Origin: Sacculina carcini
Lineage: Eukaryota; Arthropoda; Thecostraca; Sacculinidae
DNA: 64,000 nucleotides
Assembly: GCA_916048095.2 (NCBI GenBank)
Contig: OU696576.1
Location: forward strand, 4,569,664 to 4,633,663
Direction of reading: 5' to 3'
A model generated the notes under the pieces. That model saw only the letters and a list, made by a program, of their open reading frames with translations, searched no databases and was not told the DNA's origin. This document shows positions 33,064-43,869 of the stretch, in pieces (the stretch's first letter is position 1; every line of letters starts with the position of its first letter). The position numbers and the translations under genes were made by a program.

Positions 33064-33344
33064 AATAGTAAAAAACCACCAACTAGACTACAAAACGATG
33101 CAAAATAATCAAGCTACATCCAATTCATTAACGCCTCAAGCACACCGCATCTGTCTGTTCCCACATCATGCACACAAACACTTTGAATGCACATTTAATA
33201 TCTCCCAACACTGATCCAAAAGACCCATGATTGTATTAGACAATTTTATGAGTTTTAGTATTTTGTTCATTATATTTCCACTTTTTGCAAGTCTTCCAAT
33301 AGCACAGCATTGCCACATAATACAGTTGTTCGAGTACCAGTGGC
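33064..33344. other. Unassigned stretch with a short open tail on the minus strand
   Basis: The minus-strand frame ending at 33270 finishes VLCGNAVLLEDLQKVEI. It faintly resembles the Sm2 motif and C-terminus of Sm/LSm proteins such as SmG, but too little is present to call an exon. Confidence 0.25.
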
Positions 33345-33480
33345 TAGGGGTGGGCGAGAATCGACTCTAAAATCGATTCTCGGTATTCCAGAGGGCGGAC
33401 TGCAGAATCGAGTCTGATTCGTCAAAATCGATTCTAACATGTTCTTGATTGACTTTATTTGAAGATTCACTCTAACAAAA
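33345..33480. mobile_element. Possible hAT-like terminal fragment
   Basis: Begins TAGGGGTGGGCGAGAATCG, a tip style common in hAT elements. Internal inverted AATCGATTCT motifs follow. No partner end was found. Confidence 0.4.
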
Positions 33481-33484
33481 CATT

Positions 33485-33764
33485 AATGTTGACATATCTG
33501 CAGCATGACCTCACAAGATGTCAGAGGGAGATGCTTAGGGAATTTGTGACAGAGGCTAAGCAAAAGAAAGCGGACGACAAATCGGGACATTTTTTATACA
33601 GGGTTTGCAAGAGAACCTGATGTTCCAACATGTGACAGAGAATACAGGGCACCGGGAAGGACAAGTCAGTAGCTTGTTGGATCTGGTTATTACGGATCAC
33701 GTAGACAGCGTCTGCACCTTATTTTGTGAGGCACCTATCGGAAAAAGTGATCATGTGTGTATAG
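33485..33764 (+). mobile_element. CR1-type LINE fragment, endonuclease end
   Basis: Translates (with one frame change) to QHVTENTGHREG, SLLDLVITD and PIGKSDHVCI, the C-terminal part of a CR1-like endonuclease with its Ser-Asp-His active-site motif. It is cut at 33764 by the Gypsy element, and the frame continues exactly at 38552 (VFEVIGNR...). Confidence 0.8.
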
Positions 33765-34191
33765 TGTAGTGTACCTCTCGGTTTAGTTTCTGTGGAACCA
33801 AGACACTACCAAAAACGATGAATATATATTGATGAGCAGAACACGCAGAACACGAACAGTTGCACTTGCCAGATTCCTTACAAAATTGTCAACACACCCA
33901 TTTATATAATATACAGCACATGATGTCTAATATAATTCTGTGAAGATGTACAGTATATATGTGTGTGTGTATGTATGTATGTGTGTGGATGACGTATTGT
34001 TTTGTGGAAAGAGAAAGTGTGAAAGAGCGAACACACGATGACTGGTTGCTGTGTGGATTAGTTGCAGAAACATGATGGCGTAAGATTGCGTGCAGTTCCT
34101 GTGATATGACTCGTATGCATTTCCGAGTACAGTTACTATACAATACTAATCAATGTTGCAACGTGATGAATAATAGATGACACACGCCACA
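33765..34191 (-). repeat. 3' LTR of the CsRn1-like element
   Basis: 427 bp. Aligned end to end with 38125-38551, with about six substitutions. The purine-rich GGGAAGGGG stretch lies just inside on the minus strand. Confidence 0.92.
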
Positions 34192-34208
34192 GGAGTCCCC
34201 TTCCCAGA

Positions 34209-35702
34209 TCAGGGCGAGAACCGTACAGCGGGTTTGACGACTCGGCCTGATCGAGTGCGGTAATTTGTTTGTGGCGTTGTGCAATGTATCGGCTGGACCA
34301 CTATTTCCCCTGGTGGGTCGCTAATGTGTTCATTCTCTATAAAGGCCGGTTTAAGCCGATTCACACCGATGCGCTCATGTTTTCCATCTTTGTTAACTGT
34401 AAATGTCTTGGGCGTGCGCGTGATGACTTTATAAGGCCTTTGGTACACTGGCTGTAGTGGTTTGCGATGGCCGTCATGACGAATGAGCACAAGTGATGCT
34501 ATGTTAAGGTCTGGCGGTACGTAGGTTGCACTTGAGGTAGTGCGTGTTTGCACTGGCCGAATTTGTGCGAAATGTGTGGACAGCTGGTGAGCCAAACTGC
34601 AGTGATTCGTGGTAGGAGCTGGCAGAATGAGTTCTCCGGGAAGACGCAATGCCATACCGTAAACCAGCTCGGCAGATGCACATTGTGTTTCTTGCTTCAC
34701 GCTGCACCGTATTCCCAACAATGCAAGTGGCAGGCGGTCGATCCAGTTAGAACAGCCGCGTAGTGCCGATTTCAGCTGGCGATGGAGTCGCTCAATCATG
34801 CCGTTTGCAGCGGGGTTGTAAGCGGTGGTGTGCAGCGTGTCGGAGCCCAGACTGGCATTAATGGCACGCCATAGTTGAGAGCAAAACTGTGACCCTCTGT
34901 CAGATATGATAGTATGGGGTATTCCAAAACGAGATACCCAGGAGGCAATGAAGGCCTTAGCCACTGTATCTGCAGATATGTCAGTTATTGGACACGCCTC
35001 TGGCCAGCGTGTGAAGCGATCAATCATTGTGAGCACGTATCGGTGACCCTGACTTGGCGCCAGTGGGCCAACAATATCTATGTGAACGTGCTGAAACCGC
35101 TCAGTCGGTAGGGTAAATTGTGCCACGGGTGACCTCACGTGCCGATGGATTTTATTTTTCTGGCAATGTAAGCACTGCCGCGTCCATGTTTTAATGTCTC
35201 GGCGCATATTTGGCCACACAAATCTGTCGCTGATTAATCGCTGTGTGGCCGTACAACCAGGATGCGATAAAGTATGTAGAGCTTGAAAAACCTTTTTGCG
35301 CTCTGTTTGCGGGACCAGTGGCCGGGCTGTGCCAGTAGAAGTGTCGCAGATAATCGTTTCGTTGTGTGGGGGCAATGGCTTGGCAGACAGTTTTAATGAA
35401 CCTGTACGACTGTTGCAAATATTTGTGATTTCACCGTCTGTTTTTTGTTGAGCTGCAATCTGAAACAAACTAATGTTCTCTTCCACGGTTGCAATGCGAG
35501 AGAGTGTGTCTGGAATTACGTTTTGATCGCCTTTGATGTACAAGACATCAGTGGTGAATTGGATAATATAGTCCAAGTGACGCTGTTCTCTGGGAGAATG
35601 ATTTGCGGTGGATGACTTAATGGCTGACACTAATGGTTTGTGGTCAGTTATCAAAGTGAATTCTCTGCCTTCAACAAATGGGCGAAAATGCCTTATTGAC
35701 AT
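34209..35702 (-). pseudogene. CsRn1-like pol: RNase H end and integrase
   Basis: A 497-codon open frame. It opens in the middle of RNase H (MSIRHFRPFVEGREFTLITD, with the third catalytic Asp in TDHKPL). The integrase follows: the zinc motif ends CLHCQKN, and the catalytic core has VHIDIVGPL, IISDRGSQF and GMIERLHRQ (the last Asp and Glu 35 residues apart). A C-terminal region ends PAVRFSP. The integrase itself appears intact and would join element DNA to the genome. It is cut off from the upstream pol frame by a TAG at the position of the RNase H catalytic Glu and by a frame change, so it is not expressed as part of a normal polyprotein. Confidence 0.9.
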
Positions 35703-37288
35703 GTAGGCCGCTAATAACTATTTACCAAAAGCACTATATTTTTGCTGGGCAGAAGTAAGCTTGTGTGACCAGTACGCAAGTGGCTGCCAACTGCCGTTAC
35801 AGCAGCATTAGCGAGCAGAGATTTGGCGTTGTTGAACGCTGCCAGTGATTCATCTGTCCAATTCACCGGTTTGTTTGATTTGCGTTTGCTGTCTGTGAGC
35901 ATTGCATGGAGATACTGCAACGTTTGTGCAGCATTAGGCTGAAATCTATGGTAAAAATTTACCATGCCTAGAAATCTTCGTAACTCAGCATGCGTGCTGG
36001 GTTGTGGAAAATTTTGCACAGCAGCTACTCGGTCGTTGAGTGGTGATATGCCATTTGCTGATATCACGTGACCGAGAAAGTTGAGTTTTTCTACTCCGAA
36101 GACACATTTTTGTGGGTTGATGGGTATTCCGTGCTTGCAAAGTCGCCGAAATATTTCTTCAAGATGAGATCGGTGCTCATCTTGAGAGACGCTAGCGATG
36201 AGAATGTCATCTATGAACGTAAACGCGTACGGTAAGCCACGCAGTATAGAATCCATCAATTTTTGCATTGTTTGTGCACTATTTCTGAGACCAAACGGCA
36301 TTCTCAACATTTCATAGAGGCCAAACGGAGTAGTGATAGCTGTTTTGTGCACGTCGTCTGGGTGCACTGGTACCTGAAAAAAAGCTTTCACTAGATCAAT
36401 GCGAGAAAATACTTGTTTTCCATGTAGGCCGAGAGTGCAGTCTTGCAGGTACGGCACAGGGTAGCGATCCGGTACCGTTATTCTATTAAGTGCGCGATAA
36501 TCTCCGCAAGGTCTCCAATGTCCTGGCGTTGGTTTTGGCACCATATGCAATGCTGACGCGTATGGACTGTTGCTGGGTCGAATTATGCCCTGGTCAAGCA
36601 TAATCTTGAATTCGTTTTTAGCAATAGCTATACGTGAGGCATCTAGTCTGCGTGGGCGGCAATAAACAGGCTGCCCCCTTGTTTCAATGCGATGAACAAC
36701 ATCGTGTTTCACCTCCTCGCCAATAACAGGGGATGACGTTAACCGAGGATACTTGGCCAACAATGACTCAAATTGTTTGCTGTGAGATGGCAAGCACACT
36801 GATACTTGCAGAGAACTATGTCTGTTTAAGCCACTTGACTTGAGGCCGGTCTTGTTATCAATCTGTTGCCGAAGCCGTGGGTTAACACTGATATCGTGGT
36901 GAGATAAAAAGTCTACACCAATGATAGATATATCAATGTCCGCCAGAATAAATGACCATTGAAAAGTTCGGCGAAGTCCCAATGAAAGAGTAATAGGTCT
37001 GTGGCCATATGTGCGAATGGCAGTGGCGTTCACTGCTTGCAGGACCAAAGGAAATGGCGATTTGATACAAGTAGACATTTCTGGTAATTTTGCAAATTTG
37101 ACTGGAAGCAAACTGTATTGCGCGCCAGTGTCTATCAAAAAATTAATACCAGTTTTTGAATCGCGCACGTAAAAAGGTGCGTTGAAATTTTCGCCATGCA
37201 AGGTGAGTGATGAGAGGGGTGAGACTGGCGGACTCTCACGCTCTCTTTCTAGTTTAAATAACCAGTGTAAGTGCAAGGCTTTATACAT
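35703..37288 (-). pseudogene. CsRn1-like pol: protease and reverse transcriptase
   Basis: The protease motif LIDTGAQYSLLP is near residue 52. The reverse transcriptase contains RIETRGQPVYCRPRRLD, HMVPKPTPGHWRPCGDYRAL, SRIDLVKAFFQVPVHP, FGLRNSAQT and the active site in FTFIDDILIAS. Connection-domain motifs include FLGMVNFYHRF. After ANAAV a deletion of roughly 30 codons removes the first RNase H Asp and shifts the frame; in the correct frame the next text is NGSWQPLAYWSHKL. It then reaches AFGK and a TAG where the catalytic Glu belongs. The reverse-transcriptase domain looks intact; RNase H is destroyed. Confidence 0.9.
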
Positions 37289-38061
37289 GTTCTGGCTTTC
37301 TCACCGTATTTGCTGCGATACCAGCAGAGCTCTTGTTGCTTTGAGTCGTTGGTCTCGTCTGGTGTTCTCTGTCTGTAACCTGTGCGTTGCGATGAACAAC
37401 CGCGCGGCGACGCCAAGGTGAGCCTTTTCAATTATTGCTGTATATTCTTCAATTGGCGTTTTATATCAGCGATCTCACCTGCATTTGTCTTTGCTTGCGA
37501 ACAATTGTCGTGGGCGGTGTTAGTGATGGATCCAACGACAGCACTAGCCCGTGGAAGGGCTCTTATCACACGATCAGCCGTGCCTGCCAAGGTCTCCAGA
37601 GATGTCTCTGGCGGCAGAAATTGCAGAAAAGGTGTCACCGCCTCTGGCATTGCTTGGAGGAAAATTTGTTTCACCAGTGGTGAATTGCTTTCCTTGATGT
37701 AAGGCGCGGTGAGCTCCTGCAGATGACGCAAAAACTGCGTCGGCCGTCTGTCACCCAACTCTTGTGCCTCCAGCAATGAGCGCAATTTCTGTTCAGAAGA
37801 GAGGCCAAGACGTGATTGCAGGGCAGCACAAAGTTGAGTGTAGCTGTCCTCTGGAGGGCTGCGGATCATGTCTATGAATTCCATCACATGATGGGCCGGC
37901 AGTAGAGATGCGGCGGTGTCGAAACATACACGTTCATCGTCAATTTTTGCTCTTGAGAAGAATAAATCTAGTTGTATAATCCAGATTTGCGGGGTGTCTT
38001 CCACAAAAGGTTGTGGCGAGCCGATGATAGCTGGTGCCTGTGTTGATGAAGCTGTTGCCAT
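37289..38061 (-). pseudogene. CsRn1-like gag
   Basis: ATG 38061 opens 209 codons containing the gag core patterns PQIWIIQLDLFFSRAKI, LPAHHVMEFIDMI, LRSLLEAQELGDRRPTQFL and LVKQIFLQAMPE. A TAA at 37432-37434 stops the frame. Directly after it, in the same frame, is the Cys/His motif LCWYRSKYGEKARTC followed by IKPC. In CsRn1-type gag this is C-H-C-C; here the expected His is Arg. The protein would coat element RNA. The stop and the missing His suggest loss of function. Confidence 0.85.
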
Positions 38062-38100
38062 TGCAGAGTGATGTGATGTTGATTTCCAATCACGTCGGGA

Positions 38101-38122
38101 TCAAATCACGTCGGGGTCACCA
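38101..38122 (-). promoter_or_regulatory. Primer-binding site for tRNA-Trp
   Basis: The plus strand here equals the last 22 bases of animal tRNA-Trp including CCA (TCAAATCACG at the left, GGGGTCACCA at the right). Two bases separate it from the 5' LTR. A second, partial ATCACGTCGGGATCA lies just upstream (38091-38105). Confidence 0.92.
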
Positions 38123-38124
38123 CT

Positions 38125-38551
38125 TGTAGTGTACCTCTCGGTTTAGTTCCTGTGGAAACAAGACACTACCAAAAACGATGAATATATATTGATGAGCAGA
38201 ACACGCAGAACACGAACAGTTGCACTTGCCAGATTCCTTACAAAATTGTCAACACACCCATTTATATAATATACAGCACATGATGTCATATATAATTCTG
38301 TGAAGATGTACAGTATATATGTGTGTGTGTATGTATGTATGTGTGTGGATGACGTATTGTTTTGTGGAAAGAGAAAGTGTGAAAGAGCGAACACACGATG
38401 ACTGGTTGCTATGTGGATTAGTTGCAGAAACATGATGACGTAAGATTGCGTGCAGTTCCTGTGATATGACTCGTATGCATTTCCGAGTACAGTTACTATA
38501 CAATACTAATCAATGTTGCAACGTGATGAATAATAGATGACACACGCCACA
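38125..38551 (-). repeat. 5' LTR of the CsRn1-like element
   Basis: 427 bp. On the minus strand it begins TGTGGCGTGTGTC and ends CACTACA. Followed on the right by the TSD ATAG. Confidence 0.92.
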
Positions 38552-39540
38552 ATAGTTTTTGAAGTGATTGGCAACCGAATAATAAACACGGAAAGAATCG
38601 TAAGAAAATATCACAAAGGAAATTACGAGGAAATAAGGAAAGACATCCGGAACGTTGACTGGCAGAAGGAGCTCTCCGAGTGGTGCAGTACGAGAATGAC
38701 CATCAATCTTTGCAAAAGGATATTGATAAACTGGAGCAGTGGTCAAAGAGGTGGCAAATGCCTTTTAATAATGATAAGTGCAAAATTATGCACTATGGGA
38801 GGAATAATCCAGAGTTTGAGTACACGCTCGGCGGGACAAAGATTAAGGCGGTGACTGAGGAGAAAGACCCGGGAGTAGTCTTTGACCCACTGATGAACTT
38901 CAGCAACAATGCGTGCAAGGCCGCAGCCTCAGGAAATGCCAGATTGAGTCTTATTAAGAAAAATTTCAAACATCTGGGGGCTGAGCCATTTATGATGCTG
39001 TAAAAGACTATAGTCAGACCCAAGCTGGAATAATGCATGCCTGTGGCACAACCAATGTATAAGAAAGATGTTTTCAAGATTGAACAATTACAAAGAAGAG
39101 CCACACGATTGGTTGAGACAGTGCGGGATGAAGAATATCCTGTTAGACTTGAAAGGCTCAAGCTGCCATCACTTGAATATAGAAGGAAAAGAACATCAGT
39201 GCTGCAGGCATTTAGGATAGTAAAAAGAATAGAAAGACTTGATGAGAAGATCTTCTTTGAGCAAAACCTAGAGACACGGACAAGAGGACACAGTCAAAAG
39301 TTTCAAGAGAAGTTCTGCAGGAGCGAGGCAAGGAAGGCGGCGTTCAGTCAGCGAGTGGTGAGAGATTGGAACCGTTTACCTGAAGCAGTGGTAGATAGTG
39401 ACACTGTCAATCAATTTAAGAAGCGACTTGGCAGATGGTGGAAGGAAGAACCAACGCTCTACATGAATCATAGAGAACCTGTTGTGACGAGATATTCTGC
39501 CATAACTACCTTCAACGACGAGGAGAGAGATACCAGCTGA
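38552..39540 (+). mobile_element. CR1-type LINE fragment: RT thumb and C-terminus
   Basis: Continues 33485-33764. The endonuclease end and linker (NYEEIRKDIRNVDW) are followed by a deletion of most of the reverse transcriptase and then by the conserved C-terminal stretch: LQKDIDKLEQWSKRWQMPFN, KCKIMHYGRNN, a stop near 39002, YKKDVFKIEQLQRRATRLV, LPSLEYRRKRTSVLQAF and VVRDWNRLPEAVVDSD. Two frames are used (38680-39003 and 39037-39540). A 5' partial, dead copy. Confidence 0.88.
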
Positions 39541-39696
39541 AGCTGAAACTCTACGTTGGTGAGTCATTGGTGAGTCATATCTATTCTAGGTAACCAACGA
39601 TAAATCCACCTCAAAACAATAATATTGTGTTTCACTCTACGATTCAGGCGGTGAATCTAGACATGTTTTGCTAGAAAATGCTCTACTTGTGCCATC

Positions 39697-39949
39697 TGTA
39701 GTATATATATATATAATTATTTTTACATATTGCTTATCATGTTAATTGCATTGATGTTAATTGCTTGTTAATTTATAATTGTGAGAGTTCCTGAGCGGCC
39801 ATGGCAACGCAACGGAAAAATGTAACACGGGGAGATTTTTTGCAGGGAGGGAGGAGAATAGTGAGGGGAACGGAAGGAGTGTTTTACGTGTATTGGAGTT
39901 TGTTGAAAGTGTTGTTTCATTGTTAACTGTTTTATAATAAAAAACCACA
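39697..39949 (+). repeat. 5' LTR of element A
   Basis: 253 bp. Matches 43555-43836 apart from about 29 bp of TA repeat and a few substitutions (GAGCGGCC versus GAGTTGCC, GGAGAAT versus GGATAAT). Confidence 0.93.
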
Positions 39950-39961
39950 AGCTATTTCGGC
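39950..39961 (+). promoter_or_regulatory. Putative primer-binding site complementary to the 5' end of tRNA-Phe
   Basis: AGCTATTTCGGC occupies the whole interval between the LTR end and the gag ATG at 39962, so no room remains for a standard 18-base site. Confidence 0.72.
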
Positions 39962-40702
39962 ATGGCAAAAATTTCCCAAGATATGATAAAGCCATTCAAT
40001 GGAGACGGAGATGTTGTCGCATGGATAAAAAAAGTGCGACTTGTTGCCAAGCTCCAGAAAGTGGATGATGTGGCGAGTTTGCTCCCACTGTACTTGGAAG
40101 GCTCTGCGCTTGCAACATATTTAGAAACGGAGGAGAATGATCAGGAAGATGCTGACAGAATCGAAGAAAAACTAAAGGAAGTATTTTCAGACAGTGCCTT
40201 CATTGCGTATCATAAATTGACCAGAATGAGATGGACAGGTGAGCCCATTGATGTGTTTTCAAATGAAATAAGGCGGTTGGCTGGACTGTCAGGATTTGTT
40301 GGAGAAGGTCTTGATAATATTGTAAAGTTATCATTCGTGAACGGATTTCCTGATGACATCAGCAAGCAGTTGCAGCAGATCAACAATGTGGGGCGTGTTC
40401 CATTGGGCGAAGTGCTTAGCAGGGCCAGAGTACTTGCTGTGAGAGGAGAGAGCTCCGTGAACGCAGTGGCGGCGAACAACACGCTGACTGACAGAAGAAA
40501 AACTGCAGTGCGTCGGAACTCATTCGAAGACAAATGCGTCGTACGCGGAGAGCCTCATATAGCGCGAAGTGGCAGCCATAGAAAATCAGTGACGTGTTTT
40601 AGATGTGGCAAGGAAGGCCACATTGCAGTTCAGTGCACCGCTGATCCGGGAAACGAGCAAAGGGGAACTGGTGCGCCAGCAGTCACCCCTTTGACTCACT
40701 GA
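39962..40702 (+). CDS. Element A gag
   Basis: 246 codons. The N-terminal capsid-like part includes ISQDMIKPFNGDGDVVAW, LLPLYLEGSALATYL and FVNGFPDDISKQL. One CCHC zinc knuckle, CFRCGKEGHIAVQC, lies near residue 218 and would bind element RNA. The start is the ATG directly after the 12-base primer motif, giving almost no leader. The stop TGA overlaps the pol ATG (TGATG at 40700-40704), and pol lies in the -1 frame. This allows either termination-reinitiation or -1 frameshifting. No internal stop is seen. Confidence 0.88.
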   Translation: MAKISQDMIKPFNGDGDVVAWIKKVRLVAKLQKVDDVASLLPLYLEGSALATYLETEENDQEDADRIEEKLKEVFSDSAFIAYHKLTRMRWTGEPIDVFSNEIRRLAGLSGFVGEGLDNIVKLSFVNGFPDDISKQLQQINNVGRVPLGEVLSRARVLAVRGESSVNAVAANNTLTDRRKTAVRRNSFEDKCVVRGEPHIARSGSHRKSVTCFRCGKEGHIAVQCTADPGNEQRGTGAPAVTPLTH

Positions 40703-43535
40703 TGGCGCAGCCTGGCAGACTGCCTCTGGTCAATGTTTTAGTTGCAGGCAGAAATGTTCGGGCATTAATGGATACCGGCTGTTCAACAGTTGTCGTGACG
40801 ACGAAGATTGTTAAGAATTATGAGGCAGGTGGTTTCATAAGTGCGTTTGACGGGAGGCAGGTGCAATGCCGAGGGAAGACCTGGGTCAACTTGACAGTGG
40901 AAGGCAGAAGCGTGAGAGCGCGTGCGATGGTAGTTGATAAGATATTGAACGACATAGATTGTGTATTAGGGATGGATGTGATTGATTGTCTTGGTGGTGT
41001 ATTTGTGACAAATAATGGTGTCAAATTTGGGGATTGCAGTTGTGTTGCTGTGGGTGCTGAGACACCAGTACTAGGCAATATAACATACCACAGTAAGAAA
41101 AATGAGAGTACACAATTGAGTATCAACGATAAAGATTTTTTCGCGTCGTTCGATGGAGAAAAATGGGAGGTAGAATGGTTTGTGAAGGAAGACTCCCCAG
41201 TGTTAAATAACTCTATCGGCTGCTACAATCAAACAATAAAGTCAGAAACACGTCACGAGTTTGACACCGAAGTGCAACGTTGGGTAGCAGAAGGAATTCT
41301 GGTGCCGTGGACAGGCAACACAAAGTCGGGTGTATTACAGCTGCTTGCAGTGGTGCAACCGACGAAGAGAAAAGTTCGCCCAGTACTCGATTTTCGAGAA
41401 TTAAATGAATATGTGAGTAGTCATACGGGTGATGAATTCATCGATATATGTAATGAAAAATTGAGGAAATGGAGGTGCATCGATGGTCCTGCGTCTGTGG
41501 TAGATTTGAAGACGGCATATCTGCAAATTCACGTGTCAAAGAAATTATGGAAATATCAGTTGGTCAAATACCGCGGCAAAGTCTACACTCTGACGAGAAT
41601 GGGTTTTGGGTTATGTTCAGCCCCTAGAGTAATGACAAAAATTGTGCGAACGGTGCTGAAGCAGTCATATGTGATTGAGCGTGCTACCGACTCATACATC
41701 GACGATATTATCGTGAATGAGGCCATAATTTCAGCGAAGGCAGTGGTGCAACATCTACAGAAATATGGATTGGTGGCAAAACAGCCAGTGCCTATTGAGG
41801 AAGGTGCTGTGCTGGGCTTGAAAGTGTTCAGAAACAGAAATGGTGCACTTGTGTACAAAAGAGGAAATGAAGTTCCACAGTCGGTTGATAAATTAACAAA
41901 AAGGGAATTGTTCTCGTTGTGCGGAAAATTGGTAGGCCATTACCCGGTGGCGAGGTGGTTGAGACTGGCCTGCAGTTTCATTAAACGCAGAGCGCATGGC
42001 GGACATTGGGACAGACTGGTCGGTGACAATGTTGTGAAAATGATTCGAGAAGTCTTAGATAGAGTAAGGCGTGGTGACCCTGTAGGGGGTGTGTGGAATG
42101 TGCCAAAAACAAAGAAGGGGTGGTGTGGTGTGACGCTAGCAACTTGGCCGTTGGCGTGGCGCTGGAGATTGGTGGTCATATTGTTGAGGATGCAGCGTGG
42201 CAGCGAAAGGAGTCCGATGTTCACCACATCAATGTGGCTGAACTGGAAGGGGTATTGAAAGGATTGAATTTGGCTCTCAAGTGGAACTTGACCGATGTGG
42301 AAGTACGCACTGATTCAGCAACGGTATTGGGCTGGGTCAACGCAGCCTTAAATAAGGAGAGAAGAATCAAGACAAAAGGTGCAGCTGAGCTTCTGATAAA
42401 GCGACGGTTGGGTATACTGTGTGACTTGGTGGAGGAGCTCGAGCTGAAATTAAAGATTGTGCGAGTTCCCACTACGGTAAATAAAGCAGACGAGCTTACC
42501 CGCGTCAAGAAAGAATGGCTGGTAATGCCCGTAGAAAGTGAAGAAGAGAATCATTGCACCGCGTCGAGTTCTAGTGTATGTGCTATGACATCGGAAAGAC
42601 TCGCTGAACTCCATGAATTACATCATATGGGTGTGGATAGAACACTTTATTTAGCGCGACAAGAGGATCCAAGAGTGACACGAGACCAAACACAACGTGT
42701 TGTTCAATGCTGTGTTAGATGCCAATCAATCGATCCAGCACCAGTCCAACACGCATCCGGAAGCCTGAATGTGAGCAAGTCATGGTCAAGATTGGCCATT
42801 GACGTGACTCATTACCGCCAGCAAACATATCTGTCAATTGTGGACTGTGGTCCAGGTCGGTTCGCCATCTGGCGAGAGCTGCGTGCTGAGAACGCAGAGC
42901 TGGTGTGTGCCATTCTCGATGAGATATTCAGGGAAAGAGGTCCAGTTCTCGAGCTGCTCATGGACAATGGTATGGTGTTTAGATCAGAGCAAATGAAAAG
43001 ACTGATGGAAAGGTGGAAGATACAACCCTTTTTCAGAGCTGCATATCGCCCAAGTGGTAACGGCATTGTAGAGCGTCACCATCGTACCATCAAAGCTTTG
43101 GCAGAGAGAGCTCAAGTGACACCGTTGTCGGCAGTGTTTTGGTACAATATGACGCCACGCGAGGGCTTGACTCACAATTCGGTACCACATAAACACATCC
43201 ATGCATACGAGTGGAGAAATCCATCGTTAGAAATGCCGCCGAGACGCGAGTCCACTCAGTCTTTCATCAGCGTAGGGGATGAAGTTTGGGTGAAGCCCCC
43301 CGTTCCTAAATGTACAACGCAGTGGACGCGCGGTAGAGTAACAGACATCAATTCGCCAAACAACATTTCTGTAGACGGGATGCCGCGACATATATTGGAT
43401 GTGCGGCCGGCAAGAGACGCTCATGACGAACGCCACGTTCCTACAGATGCAGAGCACGACGATGTGGAATTGCCTCGGCGCTCAACAAGACAACGGAAGA
43501 CCCCGGCGTGGCTAGATGATTATGTTACTGATTGA
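40702..43535 (+). pseudogene. Element A pol, split by a single frameshift
   Basis: First frame 40702-42258: protease ALMDTGCSTVVV (residue ~26), then reverse transcriptase with RKVRPVLDFRELN, VVDLKTAYLQIHVS, MGFGLCSAP and the active site SYIDDIIVN. Near 42105-42118, in an A/G run, one base is missing. The protein continues in the frame 42093-43535: RNase H (VVWCDASNLAVGV, HHINVAELEGVL, RTDSATVLGW), the integrase zinc motif (HELHHMGVDRT, then CCVRCQSID), the catalytic core AIDVTHY, LLMDNGMVF and GIVERHHR (last Asp-Glu spacing 35), and the C-terminal VGDEVWVKPPVP module. All catalytic residues remain, so one indel is the only clear lesion. Confidence 0.9.
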
Positions 43536-43554
43536 TCTTCAGATCAAGGGGGCA

Positions 43555-43558
43555 TGTA

Positions 43559-43603
<45 letters not shown>

Positions 43604-43836
43604 ATTATTTTTACATATTGCTTATCATGTTAATTGCATTGATGTTAATTGCTTGTTAATTTATAATTGTGAGAGTTCCTGAGTTGCCATGGCAACGCAA
43701 CGGAAAAATGTAACACGGGGAGATTTTTTGCAGGGAGGGAGGATAATAGTGAGGGGAACGGAAGGAGTGTTTTACGTGTATTGGAGTTTGTTGAAAGTGT
43801 TGTTTCATTGTTAACTGTTTTATAATAAAAACCACA
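43555..43836 (+). repeat. 3' LTR of element A
   Basis: 282 bp including an expanded (TA)n run at about 43558-43602. Followed by the TSD CCATC. Confidence 0.93.
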
Positions 43837-43869
43837 CCATCATTTTCTCAGAACATTTTTTCTGTACAG

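Larger units (their letters stand above)
33765..38551 (-). mobile_element. CsRn1-like Ty3/Gypsy retrotransposon, defective
   Basis: Two 427-bp LTRs (33765-34191 and 38125-38551) differ at roughly six positions. TSD ATAG at 33761-33764 and 38552-38555. The primer site is an exact 22-base match to the 3' end of tRNA-Trp. Gag, protease, reverse transcriptase, RNase H and integrase are on the minus strand. A tRNA-Trp primer, a 4-bp TSD and an atypical gag Cys/His motif are features of the CsRn1 group. Pol carries a deletion and a stop in RNase H. Confidence 0.9.
39697..43836 (+). mobile_element. Element A: Gypsy-like LTR retrotransposon, one pol frameshift
   Basis: LTRs 39697-39949 and 43555-43836 begin TGTAGTATATA and end ACCACA, with a perfect 5-bp TSD CCATC (39692-39696 and 43837-43841). 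The LTRs differ mainly in the length of a (TA)n run. Gag and pol are on the plus strand. A purine-rich AGATCAAGGGGGCA stands before the 3' LTR. It appears to lie in an intron of a host gene, 28 bp before a splice acceptor. Confidence 0.93.
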
